DNA of 64,000 nucleotides from Paenibacillus tepidiphilus (GTDB lineage Bacteria; Bacillota; Bacilli; Paenibacillales; Paenibacillaceae), in the NCBI RefSeq assembly GCF_008635795.1, contig NZ_VWRQ01000002.1, positions 186,001 to 250,000 of the forward strand, given 5' to 3'. The notes under the pieces are model-generated. The model was not told where the DNA came from and made no database searches. It worked only from the letters and a program-made list of their open reading frames with translations. The translations under genes were made by a program, and so were the position numbers. Positions 35,312-43,890 of this stretch are shown here, in pieces; the stretch's first letter is position 1, and every line of letters starts with the position of its first letter.

Positions 35312-35823
35312 TCATTCCCTTCTCTGACTTCCTTGGATTCCTTGACTTCTGTGATTTCTTCTCCGCCCTTGATATCGCGCAGCGTATCGAGAATGATCAA
35401 GGCCACCCCGATGACAATACAGGAGTCGGCAACATTAAAGATCGGGAACGTATAGCTTCCGAAATTAAACATCAGGAAATCGACAACCTCGCCGGCGAGA
35501 ATACGATCCAGGAAATTGCCTACGGCACCGCCCAGCACCAACCCCAGAGCAGTCGGCAGGAGCTTGCGCGAGCCCATGGATTTATTCAGATACCAGACGA
35601 TTCCGGCGACTACAATCACCGTTACAATCACGAAGAACCAGATTTGCCCCTCCAGAATGCCGAATGCGGCTCCCGTGTTCCGGTGTGAGGTAATGATGAA
35701 GAAATCCCCGATGACCGGAATCTGCTCTCCGAGCTCCAGCCGGGTAGCGATCAAATATTTGGTACCCTGGTCAATCAAAAATACGATTAGCGCAATCAGA
35801 TAGTACACCACAGAAGTTGTCAC
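35308..35823 (-). CDS. lspA: Lipoprotein signal peptidase
   Basis: A 171-residue membrane aspartic protease (SPase II) that cleaves prolipoproteins before the lipid-modified Cys, as in the lipoproteins encoded in this window. Four helices are visible. The catalytic aspartates are in GGAVGNFLDRILAGEVVDF and FPIFNVADSCIVIGVAL. ITSHRNTGAAFGILEGQ is the conserved Asn-Gly box. The GTG start at 35823 has a weak GGA signal, so a slightly later GTG is possible. The acidic C-terminal tail is longer than usual. Confidence 0.95.
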   Translation of the reverse strand: MTTSVVYYLIALIVFLIDQGTKYLIATRLELGEQIPVIGDFFIITSHRNTGAAFGILEGQIWFFVIVTVIVVAGIVWYLNKSMGSRKLLPTALGLVLGGAVGNFLDRILAGEVVDFLMFNFGSYTFPIFNVADSCIVIGVALIILDTLRDIKGGEEITEVKESKEVREGNE

Positions 35824-36052
35824 TCCGTTCTTATTTTTCCCGCCGAAAGCGGTACGAATACTGTATAAAGACTTGTATATTGTAGCACAGGCTTCAAGAA
35901 ACCGTCTATTGCGCAGCTTTTGCGGGAGGCGGTCCTATGGACTATTTACCAGCGCTAAAAACGTTCGTCTCCGGCCAAGCTATCTACAGATAAGGACATG
36001 CAAAGCGGGGCAGCACAAGGGCCGGCATCCGCACTCTGAAAGGAGCATCCCA

Positions 36053-36784
36053 ATGAGCCATCTTACACAACAGCAGCTCTCTGACCTGCGTGTCACTCTC
36101 CTGCAGCAGCAGGACGACATCCAGCAGAGACTGCTGAATAACCGGCATTATGATCTGGAAAATTCCATGCGCGACACGACGGGCGAGCTTACGGAAATCG
36201 ACAATCATCCCGGCGACGCTGCAACCGAGCTCTACCACCGTTCCATGGACATCTCCCTCCTGGAGCGGGACGAGCATGAACAGAACGAGATTGACGCTGC
36301 CCTGCAGGCTATGGAAGAAGGAACCTATGGGCTCTGCATCGTTTGCGGCAAGGACATTCCTTATGAACGGCTGGAGGCAGTTCCTTCCACCCGCTACTGC
36401 AAAGAAGACAACCCACGTCAGTTTACGGAGCTTAACCGGCCCGCTGAGGAAGAGCTCCTCTACCCGCCCTTTGGCCGTACCAGCGGGGATGAGCGGACAG
36501 AGCAGAACCGTTTTGACGGCGAAGACGCCTGGCAGATCGTCGAGAGCTGGGGCAGCTCCAACTCACCGGCTATGGCCGAGAACAATGAGATTACTTCCTA
36601 CAATGACATGGAGATTGAGGCCGATGAAACCGAAGGCTTTGTCGAGCCTTGGGAGAATTTTATTGCCACAGATATTGCCGGCAATCATCTGACCGTGATC
36701 CGCGGCAACAGTTACCGCCAGTATATGGACTCCGAGGAAGGCGACTATCTCCTGGACCCTTACGGCAAAAAAGAGCAGGAGTAG
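36053..36784 (+). CDS. TraR/DksA C4-type zinc-finger protein (YteA family)
   Basis: A 243-residue protein. ATG 36053 follows GAAAGGAG; the frame is open from 35873 but that part has no support. MSHLTQQQLSDLRVTLLQQQ begins a coiled coil. ELTEIDNHPGDAATELYHRS and the zinc region GLCIVCGKDIPYERLEAVPS with RYCKED follow. The last ligand position is not Cys, as in B. subtilis YteA. The C-terminal half is acidic (EETEG, DNEEGDYLLDPYGK type). YteA-like proteins are sporulation-associated; function unproven. It is divergent from lspA. Confidence 0.85.
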   Translation: MSHLTQQQLSDLRVTLLQQQDDIQQRLLNNRHYDLENSMRDTTGELTEIDNHPGDAATELYHRSMDISLLERDEHEQNEIDAALQAMEEGTYGLCIVCGKDIPYERLEAVPSTRYCKEDNPRQFTELNRPAEEELLYPPFGRTSGDERTEQNRFDGEDAWQIVESWGSSNSPAMAENNEITSYNDMEIEADETEGFVEPWENFIATDIAGNHLTVIRGNSYRQYMDSEEGDYLLDPYGKKEQE

Positions 36785-36808
36785 CCGACGGCTGCTCCTT
36801 CCTTTTTT
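36778..36808 (+). terminator. Terminator of the YteA-like gene
   Basis: GGAGTAGCC (36778-36786) pairs with GGCTGCTCC (36790-36798) with one wobble, followed by TTCCTTTTTT. The stem overlaps the stop codon. The rest of the gap to 37021 shows no gene. Confidence 0.85.
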
Positions 36809-37021
36809 ATTCTTGAACCTGCAGCGGGTTAAGACTTGAGCGAAGCTTCCGTTACTCTAAGCTCACAATCTTCAGCTGTCCTTCTGTTCAACTGACTTCC
36901 CGGCAACCTCACCTGTTCTTTAATTCGCGTAAAGCCCTGTCCTACTCAGCTAATCGATATTTTCTCCGGCTAAGGCCGTCACGTGCACCATTCCTATTCC
37001 GGCTATTCCACCAATTCCGCG

Positions 37022-37381
37022 CTAATACGTCTTCAGCTCCAGCTGATGCTGCACAATCCGCACAATATCCGCAATATAGTCCCCGATAATCGGCAGATTC
37101 AGCGCCCCGAGCACCTGCAGGACATAAATAATCGTAGCCGCAAAAAAGGTAAAACCGAGCGCAATCCCCACCCCGCGCGCCGCACCGGTTAACACATTCA
37201 GCCAGATCAGCCGCCAGGGAGAGAAGAGCAGCTCGGTATATTGGGCAATCCGCGATTTCTCCAATTGCTGGGACAATTCATGAGTTAGGCGGTAGACTGC
37301 ATTCAGCTTCGCTTCCGGATCAAGTCCGGCATCGTCTTCCGGAGGAGGCTGCTCCCCGTGATTCTTCTCTTTGTCTTGCAC
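37022..37381 (-). CDS. DUF5665-type membrane protein
   Basis: A 119-residue protein. The N-terminal half is charged (PPPEDDAGLDPEAKLNAVYR, LTHELSQQLEKSRIAQYTEL). A central WRLIWLNVLTGAARGVGIAL and following FTFFAATIIYVLQVLGALNL form one or two membrane segments, then PIIGDYIADIVRIVQHQLEL. This matches the DUF5665 layout common in Firmicutes. Function unknown. It lies downstream of ileS, after the ileS terminator. Confidence 0.75.
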   Translation of the reverse strand: MQDKEKNHGEQPPPEDDAGLDPEAKLNAVYRLTHELSQQLEKSRIAQYTELLFSPWRLIWLNVLTGAARGVGIALGFTFFAATIIYVLQVLGALNLPIIGDYIADIVRIVQHQLELKTY

Positions 37382-37412
37382 CTGAAAGGCTCCTTCCCCT
37401 CACCGCCTCTCT

Positions 37413-37468
37413 TCACAAAAGAAACGAGCCCGGAGGAAGAGGCCGCCCTCTTCCGTTCACGGGACTCG
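37413..37468 (-). terminator. ileS terminator
   Basis: A long GC-rich hairpin (CGAGTCCCGTGAACGGAAGA on the minus strand pairing with TCTTCCTCCGGGCTCG) is followed by TTTCTTTTG. It lies 155 nt past the ileS stop. Confidence 0.75.
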
Positions 37469-37623
37469 CTTCAATTGTCTTGTGAAGCCGGAGACGAAGG
37501 CGGTAGCCGCAGCCTCCGCCCTAAGTTCACGGTCACACCGCCTCTTGGGGCAGGACGGTGCCGGCGGTTCTTTTTCCGCTAGTATTTACCGATCAGGCGA
37601 AGCTAATACAAGCCGGGTTCACT

Positions 37624-40600
37624 TTACGCTCCGATATGGATTCCGATGGACTTGCCGCCGGCATCCACTGTTTCAAAGTCCAGTTCTCCGTCAAACTCAA
37701 TGGTCGTCACCAGCACGTTCTCACGGAGCACATGCTCGAACGCCGTTGCAGCAGCTTTCAGTTCCTCATCTACCTGCAGTGTCAGGGCCACCCGCTTATC
37801 AATCGGCAGGTCAAGCCGCTTGCGGTAATCCTGGACGGCGCGCACGATCTCGCGCACCCAGCCTTCCTGCTCCAGCTCCGGCGTGATTTCGGTATTCAGG
37901 GCTACCGTCAGGCCATAGCCCGAGGCAGCGGCAAAGCCCGGCTTCGCCTGCTTCTCGATCAGCAGCTCCTCGGAGGTGATCTGCAGCTCCTCGCCGTCCG
38001 GCGATACTACAGCCACTTGGCCGTCCTGTACCACCTTTCGGGTCGCCTCGCTGTCCATTCCCTTCAGGAAGCCTTGCAGGAAGCCGACGTTTTTGCCGTA
38101 CTTTTTGCCCGCTACCTTCAGATTCAGCTTCAGGGTGAAGTCGACAAAGCCGCTGTCGCTGTTCTCCACGTTGATGTGCTTCACATTGATTTCGTCCTTG
38201 ATGATCTCTTCGTATTCCGCGAGATTGAAGCTGCGGTCGATGGATACGATCAGCTCGGAGAGCGGCTGGCGGTTCTTGATGCCGGTCTCGTTGCGCACAT
38301 TGCGGGCAAGCTCGACAATGCCTCGCGCACTTTCCATATCGCGTTCCAGTTCCAGATCGATCAGGCTCTGGTCGGCCTGCGGGTAATCGGCCAGATGGAC
38401 GCTTTCGCCGCCGCCCAGATTGGTGTAGATGTCCTCACACAGCATCGGCATAAACGGGGCCAGCAGCTTGGAGGTAACCAGCAGCACGTGGGTCAGCGTG
38501 CGGTAAGCGTCCAGCTTCTCTTCGCCGAGACCGCTGCCCCAGAACCGGTCGCGGGAGCGGCGGATATACCAGTTGCTCAGCTCATCGACGAAATTCTCAA
38601 TCGCCTTGGAGGCGTTGACGAAGTCATTGACGGCCAGCGTCTTCTCGACCACCAGGATCAGGCTGTTCAGGCGGGACAGAATCCAGCGGTCCAGCTTGTG
38701 CTCCGACACCTTGAACGGATGATCGACAGGGTCATAGCCGTCGATGCCGGCATACAGCGTCAGGAACGCATGGGTATTAACGAGTGTATCTACTACCTTC
38801 GATTTGCTCTCGCCGACCAGGCCGCGCGAGAAGCGCTTGTTATTCCACGGCGCGCTGTCGGAGAGAATCGCCCAACGGAACGCATCCGTACCGTATTCGT
38901 TCATGATATCCCAAGGGTCGATAACGTTGCCTTTGGATTTGGACATTTTTTGCCCGTTCTCGTCGAGGATATGGCCGGTGGCGATGACCGCCTTGTAAGG
39001 CGCTACACCCTTGAACAGGGTAGATACAGCCAGCAGGCTGTAGAACCAGCCGCGGGTCTGGTCGATCCCTTCGCAGATCATATCCGCCGGAAACTGGTCG
39101 CTCAAGGCTTCTTCGTTCTCGAACGGATAATGACTTTGGGCGAACGGCATCGAACCGCTGTCGAACCACACGTCGATGACCTCCGGGGTACGTACCATCA
39201 GGGCACCTTCCTGGAATGGGCTCTTCAGCTTGATGTTATCTACATAAGGCTTATGCAGCTCGATATCCTCCGGTACTTCCTGGGCAGCCATCGCCCGCAG
39301 TTCGGCGATGCTGTGCGGCGCGAATTCCTTGCCGGTCGCTTCGCAGACCCACACGTTCAGCGGCGTTCCCCAGTAACGGTTACGGCTGATATTCCAGTCC
39401 ACCAGCTCGTCGAGGAATTTGCCGAAGCGTCCTTCGCGCACATGCTCCGGATACCAGTCCACACTGCTGTTGTTGGCAACCAGCTTATCCTTGATTGCCG
39501 TCGTGTTGATAAACCAGCTGTCTGTTGCGTAATAGAGCAGCGGGGTATCGCAGCGCCAGCAGAACGGATAGCTGTGCTCGTACTTCTCTTTATGGTAGAG
39601 CAGCCCCTGCTCGGACAGGAGCTTCACGATATCCAGATCGCAATCCTTCACGAAGCGGCCGGCAAAATCCTTCACCGTATCCGTATATTTACCGGAAGCA
39701 TCCACCACGCTCACGAAGCTGATGCCGTTCTCGCGGCAGCTCTTGTAGTCATCCTCGCCGTGCGCCGGAGCCATGTGCACGATCCCGGTACCGCTGGAGT
39801 CAGTAACAAAAGAAGCGCCGACGATCACATTGTGCTTCTCCGCCTTGATGTAGCTGAACGGCGGTGTGTAGCTCTGTCCGATAAAATCGGAGCCTTTGTG
39901 CGTGGAGAGGATCGTATACTCGCCCTTCAGCACTTCGTCTACGAGGTTCTTCGCCAGGATGTATACGCCGTCTTCCTGCTGAGCACGTACATATTCCATC
40001 TCCGGGTTCATGGCCAGGGCCATATGTGCCGGCAGCGTCCAAGGCGTCGTCGTCCAGGCCAGCACGTAGTCGCCGCTGCCTTCCAGCTTGAACTTGGCGG
40101 TGGCGCTCAGGTCCTTGACGGTCTTGTAGCCTTGCGCTACTTCATGCGAGCTCAGCGTCGTCATACAGCTCGGGCAGTAAGGGCTAACGCGGTGACCGCG
40201 GTACATCAGGCCTTGCTCATGCACAGTAGCGAGGATGTTCCACACGCTCTCGATATACGTGTTGTCCAGCGTGACATACGGGTTATCCAAATCGGTCCAG
40301 TAACCGATTGCTTCGGTAAATTCACGCCATTGCTTCTCATAGCCGAAGACACTGGCCTTACATTCCTTGATGAACTTCTCTACGCCGTAGCTCTCGATTT
40401 CCTGCTTGCCGGCGAGACCCAGCTTCTTCTGCACGCCCAGCTCGACCGGCAGGCCATGCGTATCCCAGCCCGCTTTGCGCACGACGCGGAAGCCTCTCAT
40501 CGTCTGGTATCGGCCGATGAAGTCCTTGATTACACGGCCAAGCACGTGGCCGATATGCGGCGCGCCGTTGGCTGTAGGCGGACCTTCGTAGAATACATAA

Positions 40601-40716
40601 TTCGGCTTGCCTGCCCGGTTCTCCATTGATTTGCGGAACGTGTCCTCCTCGTTCCATTTCTTGAGGACACGGACATCTCTGTCACGCGCTTTTTCTCTGA
40701 CATCCACTTTCTGCAT
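37624..40716 (-). CDS. ileS: Isoleucyl-tRNA synthetase, type 2 (eukaryote-like)
   Basis: A 1030-residue class I synthetase charging tRNA-Ile. The HIGH motif is in EGPPTANGAPHIGHVLGRV (about residue 50) and KMSKS in ILDENGQKMSKSKGNVIDPW (about 600). The motif context (GPPTANGxPHIGH, WDTHGLPVELGVQKKLGL, FTEAIGYWTDLDNPYVTL) matches IleRS2, not the about 920-residue type 1 of B. subtilis. The editing domain lies at about 190-400 (DYVLAWTTTPWTLPAHMALA). IleRS2 enzymes are known to bind mupirocin poorly. Expression is controlled by a T-box leader. Confidence 0.93.
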   Translation of the reverse strand: MQKVDVREKARDRDVRVLKKWNEEDTFRKSMENRAGKPNYVFYEGPPTANGAPHIGHVLGRVIKDFIGRYQTMRGFRVVRKAGWDTHGLPVELGVQKKLGLAGKQEIESYGVEKFIKECKASVFGYEKQWREFTEAIGYWTDLDNPYVTLDNTYIESVWNILATVHEQGLMYRGHRVSPYCPSCMTTLSSHEVAQGYKTVKDLSATAKFKLEGSGDYVLAWTTTPWTLPAHMALAMNPEMEYVRAQQEDGVYILAKNLVDEVLKGEYTILSTHKGSDFIGQSYTPPFSYIKAEKHNVIVGASFVTDSSGTGIVHMAPAHGEDDYKSCRENGISFVSVVDASGKYTDTVKDFAGRFVKDCDLDIVKLLSEQGLLYHKEKYEHSYPFCWRCDTPLLYYATDSWFINTTAIKDKLVANNSSVDWYPEHVREGRFGKFLDELVDWNISRNRYWGTPLNVWVCEATGKEFAPHSIAELRAMAAQEVPEDIELHKPYVDNIKLKSPFQEGALMVRTPEVIDVWFDSGSMPFAQSHYPFENEEALSDQFPADMICEGIDQTRGWFYSLLAVSTLFKGVAPYKAVIATGHILDENGQKMSKSKGNVIDPWDIMNEYGTDAFRWAILSDSAPWNNKRFSRGLVGESKSKVVDTLVNTHAFLTLYAGIDGYDPVDHPFKVSEHKLDRWILSRLNSLILVVEKTLAVNDFVNASKAIENFVDELSNWYIRRSRDRFWGSGLGEEKLDAYRTLTHVLLVTSKLLAPFMPMLCEDIYTNLGGGESVHLADYPQADQSLIDLELERDMESARGIVELARNVRNETGIKNRQPLSELIVSIDRSFNLAEYEEIIKDEINVKHINVENSDSGFVDFTLKLNLKVAGKKYGKNVGFLQGFLKGMDSEATRKVVQDGQVAVVSPDGEELQITSEELLIEKQAKPGFAAASGYGLTVALNTEITPELEQEGWVREIVRAVQDYRKRLDLPIDKRVALTLQVDEELKAAATAFEHVLRENVLVTTIEFDGELDFETVDAGGKSIGIHIGA

Positions 40717-40839
40717 GTGTAATCTATCCTTTCCTTGGTAGGCTCGTATTGGTTTGTTGCTTTAGGTTGTTGCTTGTTGGTGTTGATTGTTGGTTGTTGC
40801 TTTAATCTTTTGTTGTTGTTGGTCGGCGGGCGAGCGAAG

Positions 40840-41300
40840 CGCGACGCCTATCCTCCAGGGCGCGGCGGGCGTAGCGCCGCTGCCTCAGGGCAGGGCCAAC
40901 CCGCCCCGCGATCCCGTAGGGCAGCTTTGGGGGCGGGAGGCCTTTAACGCGGCGCGGCGGGCGTAGCGCCGCTGCCTCAGGGCCGACCCGCCCCGCGACC
41001 CCGTAGGGCAGCTTTGGGGGCGGGAGGCCTTCAACGCGGCGCGGGCGTAGCGCGCCGCCAACCCTTCAGCGGCGCGGCGAGCGAAGCGCCGCTGCCTCAG
41101 GGCCAACCCGCCCCGCGACCCCGTAGGGCAGCTTTGGGGGCGGGAGGCCCTCAACTGCGGCGCGGGCGTAGCGCGCCGCCAACCCTTCAGCGGCGCGGCG
41201 AGCGAAGCGCCGCTGCCTCAAGGCCGGCCGACCCGCCCCGCGACCCCGTAGGGCAGCTTTGGGGGCGGGAGGCCCTCAACGCGGCGCGGGCGTAGCGCGC
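40840..41300. repeat. GC-rich interspersed repeat array in the ileS leader
   Basis: A 43-bp core starting CCCGCCCCGCGACCCCGTAG occurs four times at 40900, 40987, 41107 and 41232. It alternates with a second motif of the type GGCGGGCGTAGCGCCGCTGC, at least four copies, in which GTAGC is sometimes GAAGC. A third motif, GCGCGGGCGTAGCGCGCCGC, occurs near the last copies. Each is palindromic (for example CCCGCCCC with GGGGCGGG). No protein is supported here. Spacing is 87, 120 and 125 bp, so it is an amplified but irregular array. Confidence 0.8.
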
Positions 41301-41456
41301 CGCTGCCTTCGCATGGAAGGCACCGCAGGCGAACCCGCCAGGGGAGCCTAAGAAGTGCCGCTCCCTACGCCGCAGTAATCCTTCCCTGTCCGCCAAAGTC
41401 GCACACTGCTCGGGTTCACCCTTTGCGGGTGTCCAGAGGGCAGCAGCCCTTGGGGT

Positions 41457-41473
41457 CCCCCTTGCCAAGGGGG
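41457..41473. repeat. Short perfect palindrome of MITE/REP type
   Basis: CCCCCTT (41457-41463), GCC and AAGGGGG (41467-41473), followed by ATTTAGGGGGATC, which repeats the GGGGGAT motif. Such CCCCCTT/AAGGGGG elements are found as dispersed repeats in several bacterial groups. It lies directly downstream of the T-box terminator. Confidence 0.55.
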
Positions 41474-41488
41474 ATTTAGGGGGATCAT

Positions 41489-41802
41489 CACGCAAAAGAA
41501 GCGCCACCCCGCCCCCAAAGGGGCGAGACAGCGCTCGCGATACCACCCTAATTCTGTGCCGACCCCGCCATAAGGCGTGAACGGGCACAATCTCAGTCCG
41601 CGCTTAACTTCAAGCACGGGCCGGGATAACGTCCGGCAGACGGCATAAGCTTACACACGCAGGAGCGCTTCAGCTTAGCTTCTAGGGGAAGATCTTCGGA
41701 TAAGACGTGAACATCGGCTTGCAGCAGACACCGACTCTCTGGAGAACGTGATCTTATCGTACTTGTCCCGTCATCGAATAAGTATTAACGATGTACAGAT
41801 AT
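41489..41802 (-). promoter_or_regulatory. T-box riboswitch (tRNA-Ile sensing)
   Basis: On the minus strand AGGGTGGTATCGCG (41536-41549) is the T-box sequence that reads the uncharged tRNA acceptor end. The distal Stem I signature CCAGAGAGTCGGTG (near 41740) and the specifier region GAAGATCTTC (41689-41698) containing ATC point to isoleucine. The attenuator follows: AGCGC and CTCGCCCC pair with GGGGCGGG and GCGCT, then TCTTTT (41535 down to 41494). Confidence 0.88.
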
Positions 41803-41808
41803 GTTCTA

Positions 41809-41837
41809 GTTATAGACTGTTTAAGCGCAAAAGTCAA
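41809..41837 (-). promoter_or_regulatory. Sigma-A promoter of the ileS T-box transcript
   Basis: TTGACT (41832-41837), a 17-nt spacer and TATAAC (41809-41814) read on the minus strand. It places the transcript start near 41802, just before Stem I. Confidence 0.7.
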
Positions 41838-41873
41838 CATCCGGGCCGAGATTGGAAGGTAGTTGGATTTTGT

Positions 41874-42044
41874 CCACTTATTTTACCCTTATTTGATGAT
41901 TTAAGCGGTTTAGTTCGATAATCGCCACTTAATTAGCGCATCGCAAGGATAATCAAGCAAAAACGGGTGAATTAGATTGCTTTTTTCCACTTAGTTCCGG
42001 GTTTCAGCCGCATTTGCCCAAATTAAGTATGCATTTTCCACTTC
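41874..42044. repeat. Four-unit CCACTTA periodic array
   Basis: Four copies of a degenerate unit with core CCACTTA occur at 41874, 41935, 41987 and 42038 (the last is CCACTTC). Starts are 61, 52 and 51 bp apart. Each core is preceded by a T-rich GATTTTG-like stretch. The array lies between divIVA and the ileS promoter; no gene is present in 41838-42131. Confidence 0.7.
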
Positions 42045-42131
42045 ATTCATACTCCATGTGCTTCTCCTGCTCGAATCCCTCCGGAAGCCCCGGCATGAGA
42101 TAACCCTGACAAGCGTAGCCAAAGACAATCG

Positions 42132-42620
42132 CTAAATAACCTGGCTTTCGCTCGGCTCCCGGCTCTCCAGTGCGTTCCAATCATCCTGGGATAGCAGCTC
42201 CAGCTGTGCTTCCAGCAGTGTACGGAACCGGGTGCGGTAAATAGATGCCTGCTTGCGCAGCTCTTCCGTCTCTATAGCCACCTTGCGGGATTTGGCGAGC
42301 GCCTCGTTAATGATGCGGTCGGCGTTTTTCTCCGCTTCTTTGATAATCAGCTGAGATTCCTTCTTGGAATTATTCTTAACGTCATCCGCCGCTTCCTGGG
42401 CGATGATGATGGTCTTCGAAAGGCTCTCTTCAATATTGGTGAAATGATCCAGCCGCTCCTGAAGGGCCAGAAGCTGATTGTGCAGCTCCTTGTTCTCACG
42501 GATAACACTTTCATAATCCTTGATGACCTGATCCAGGAATTCGTTGACTTCGTCTTCGTCATAACCGCGGATTCTCCGGGAGAATTCCTTGTTATGTATA
42601 TCGAGCGGCGTTAATGGCAT
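42132..42620 (-). CDS. divIVA: DivIVA-family polar/septal protein
   Basis: A 162-residue protein. ATG 42620 follows AGGAGGTG at 8 nt; the GTG at 42629 lies inside that signal. The N-terminal lipid-binding crossed-loop motif MPLTPLDIHNKEFSRRIRGY is intact, followed by EDEVNEFLDQVIKDYESVIR and a long coiled coil (HNQLLALQERLDHFTNIEES). It recognises negatively curved membrane at poles and septa and organises division and spore polarity. It closes the ylm cluster. Confidence 0.93.
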   Translation of the reverse strand: MPLTPLDIHNKEFSRRIRGYDEDEVNEFLDQVIKDYESVIRENKELHNQLLALQERLDHFTNIEESLSKTIIIAQEAADDVKNNSKKESQLIIKEAEKNADRIINEALAKSRKVAIETEELRKQASIYRTRFRTLLEAQLELLSQDDWNALESREPSESQVI

Positions 42621-42821
42621 GCTGTGCACCTCCTAGAAATGTCAAACCTCATAGGCCCTGCTGCCCGAAACCAAGCTTCGGCGGCCAAGAAACAAGCTTT
42701 AAGAAAAATCCGCGGTACCCGCATTCAGAGGCAGGCCCCCGTTTCAGTAAGTTCAATAAAACGCGTTTCCCTTATAGAGATATTCATTTTCGACAGCGAA
42801 ACCCGGAATCCTGCAAGATCT

Positions 42822-43607
42822 TCAGACAAATTTGCCGACCTGAACCCGGTAGCGGCCTTTTTTCGTCAAACCCCCGATCTCCAGCACACGGAAACGGCCG
42901 AAGCCCTGAATTGACACCATGTCCCCGTCTTTCAGGCTGCAGGAGGGATCTTCTTCTACTTTCCAGTTCACCCGAACCCGTCCCGCTTTGATCGGAGCGA
43001 GAATTTTGCTGCGGCTCATCCGGGTCACATCTGCGGCGATACCGTCCAGACGCAGGGAGGCAACGGTGAACTCCTGAATTTCCAGCTTTTCTTCCCTGGT
43101 TCGCAAGGCAGAGACCGGAAGGATTTCGGTGTGGACCATAACCCGGTGGACACCGGTCAAATGGCCGGACAGAAAACTGGCGATATCCGCCGACACGACC
43201 ACATGACAACCGTCGTCCAGCACATGAATATCGCCGATTTTCCCCCGTTTAATTCCGAGTCCCAGAATGGCGCCCATGTAGTCACCGTGCTCCAGCGTCA
43301 GAAATTTCTGTTCGCCCGAGGTGATTTCCAGCACCTTCAGCTCCATATCCTCGGCATCCAGATCCCGATAATCCGGGCCCACGAGCGCCCTTTTGCGTTC
43401 TGCACCGGTGAACCCGCCGTCCAGCCTCACGGCAACATCAGGGTGACGGTTCACCAAGCTCTGCAAAATATAAGCCTGGCGGGGATCGAGAAATTCGGTC
43501 AGCTTGCTCTCATGATACTCTCCCGCGTTCTGGACCCACTCCCAGGCTTTATCGACAAAAGGCCGCTCATCCGGATGGAAATGCCCGTAAATTTCGTTCT
43601 TCATCAT
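42822..43607 (-). CDS. ylmH: YlmH: S4-domain RNA-binding protein
   Basis: A 261-residue protein. The first two thirds are the YlmH-specific domain (NEIYGHFHPDERPFVDKAWE, FLDPRQAYILQSLVNRHPDV). Residues about 185-245 form the S4 domain: ASLRLDGIAADVTRMSRSKI, LAPIKAGRVRVNWKVEEDPS and SLKDGDMVSIQGFGRFRVLE. YlmH binds the ribosome-associated peptidyl-tRNA and is linked to ribosome quality control and division. It follows yggT by 6 nt. Confidence 0.92.
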   Translation of the reverse strand: MMKNEIYGHFHPDERPFVDKAWEWVQNAGEYHESKLTEFLDPRQAYILQSLVNRHPDVAVRLDGGFTGAERKRALVGPDYRDLDAEDMELKVLEITSGEQKFLTLEHGDYMGAILGLGIKRGKIGDIHVLDDGCHVVVSADIASFLSGHLTGVHRVMVHTEILPVSALRTREEKLEIQEFTVASLRLDGIAADVTRMSRSKILAPIKAGRVRVNWKVEEDPSCSLKDGDMVSIQGFGRFRVLEIGGLTKKGRYRVQVGKFV

Positions 43608-43613
43608 CGCAGC

Positions 43614-43883
43614 CTAGAATATGCTCGCAATAATGTATTGCAGGCCCATAATGGCCATCCGCAGCACGAACAGTGCGACGATCGGAGAAATATCGATCAT
43701 GCCGAACAGCGGCGGAATAAAGCGGCGGAACGGCGACAGCACCGGCTCCACCAGCTTGGCAAGCAGTTCCCCGATAAAGTTCTCACGGGAGTTGGGTAAC
43801 CAGGACATCAGAATGTAAATGAAAATCATGTAGAAGTATATGTTGAAGAGTATAGAGATTATCTGGTTGATCTCGTATGCCAA
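43614..43883 (-). CDS. yggT: YggT-family membrane protein
   Basis: An 89-residue protein with two hydrophobic segments: IISILFNIYFYMIFIYILMS (about 8-27) and ISPIVALFVLRMAIMGLQYI (about 66-85). The signature region WLPNSRENFIGELLAKLVEP, then VLSPFRRFIPP, matches YggT/YlmG. Family members affect nucleoid distribution and division septum placement. It sits between sepF and ylmH with short spacers. Confidence 0.9.
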   Translation of the reverse strand: MAYEINQIISILFNIYFYMIFIYILMSWLPNSRENFIGELLAKLVEPVLSPFRRFIPPLFGMIDISPIVALFVLRMAIMGLQYIIASIF

Positions 43884-43890
43884 GATGTTG

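Noticed and set aside
37558..40629. A 1023-codon open frame antisense to ileS
   Set aside because: It mirrors the ileS codon phase exactly, has no ribosome-binding site and no recognisable domain. Long antisense frames are expected where the coding strand avoids CTA, TTA and TCA.
40840..41300. Open frames inside the GC-rich array (for example repeated SRPQSCPTGSRGG)
   Set aside because: They are translations of the DNA repeat in both strands, without start signals. The array is non-coding.
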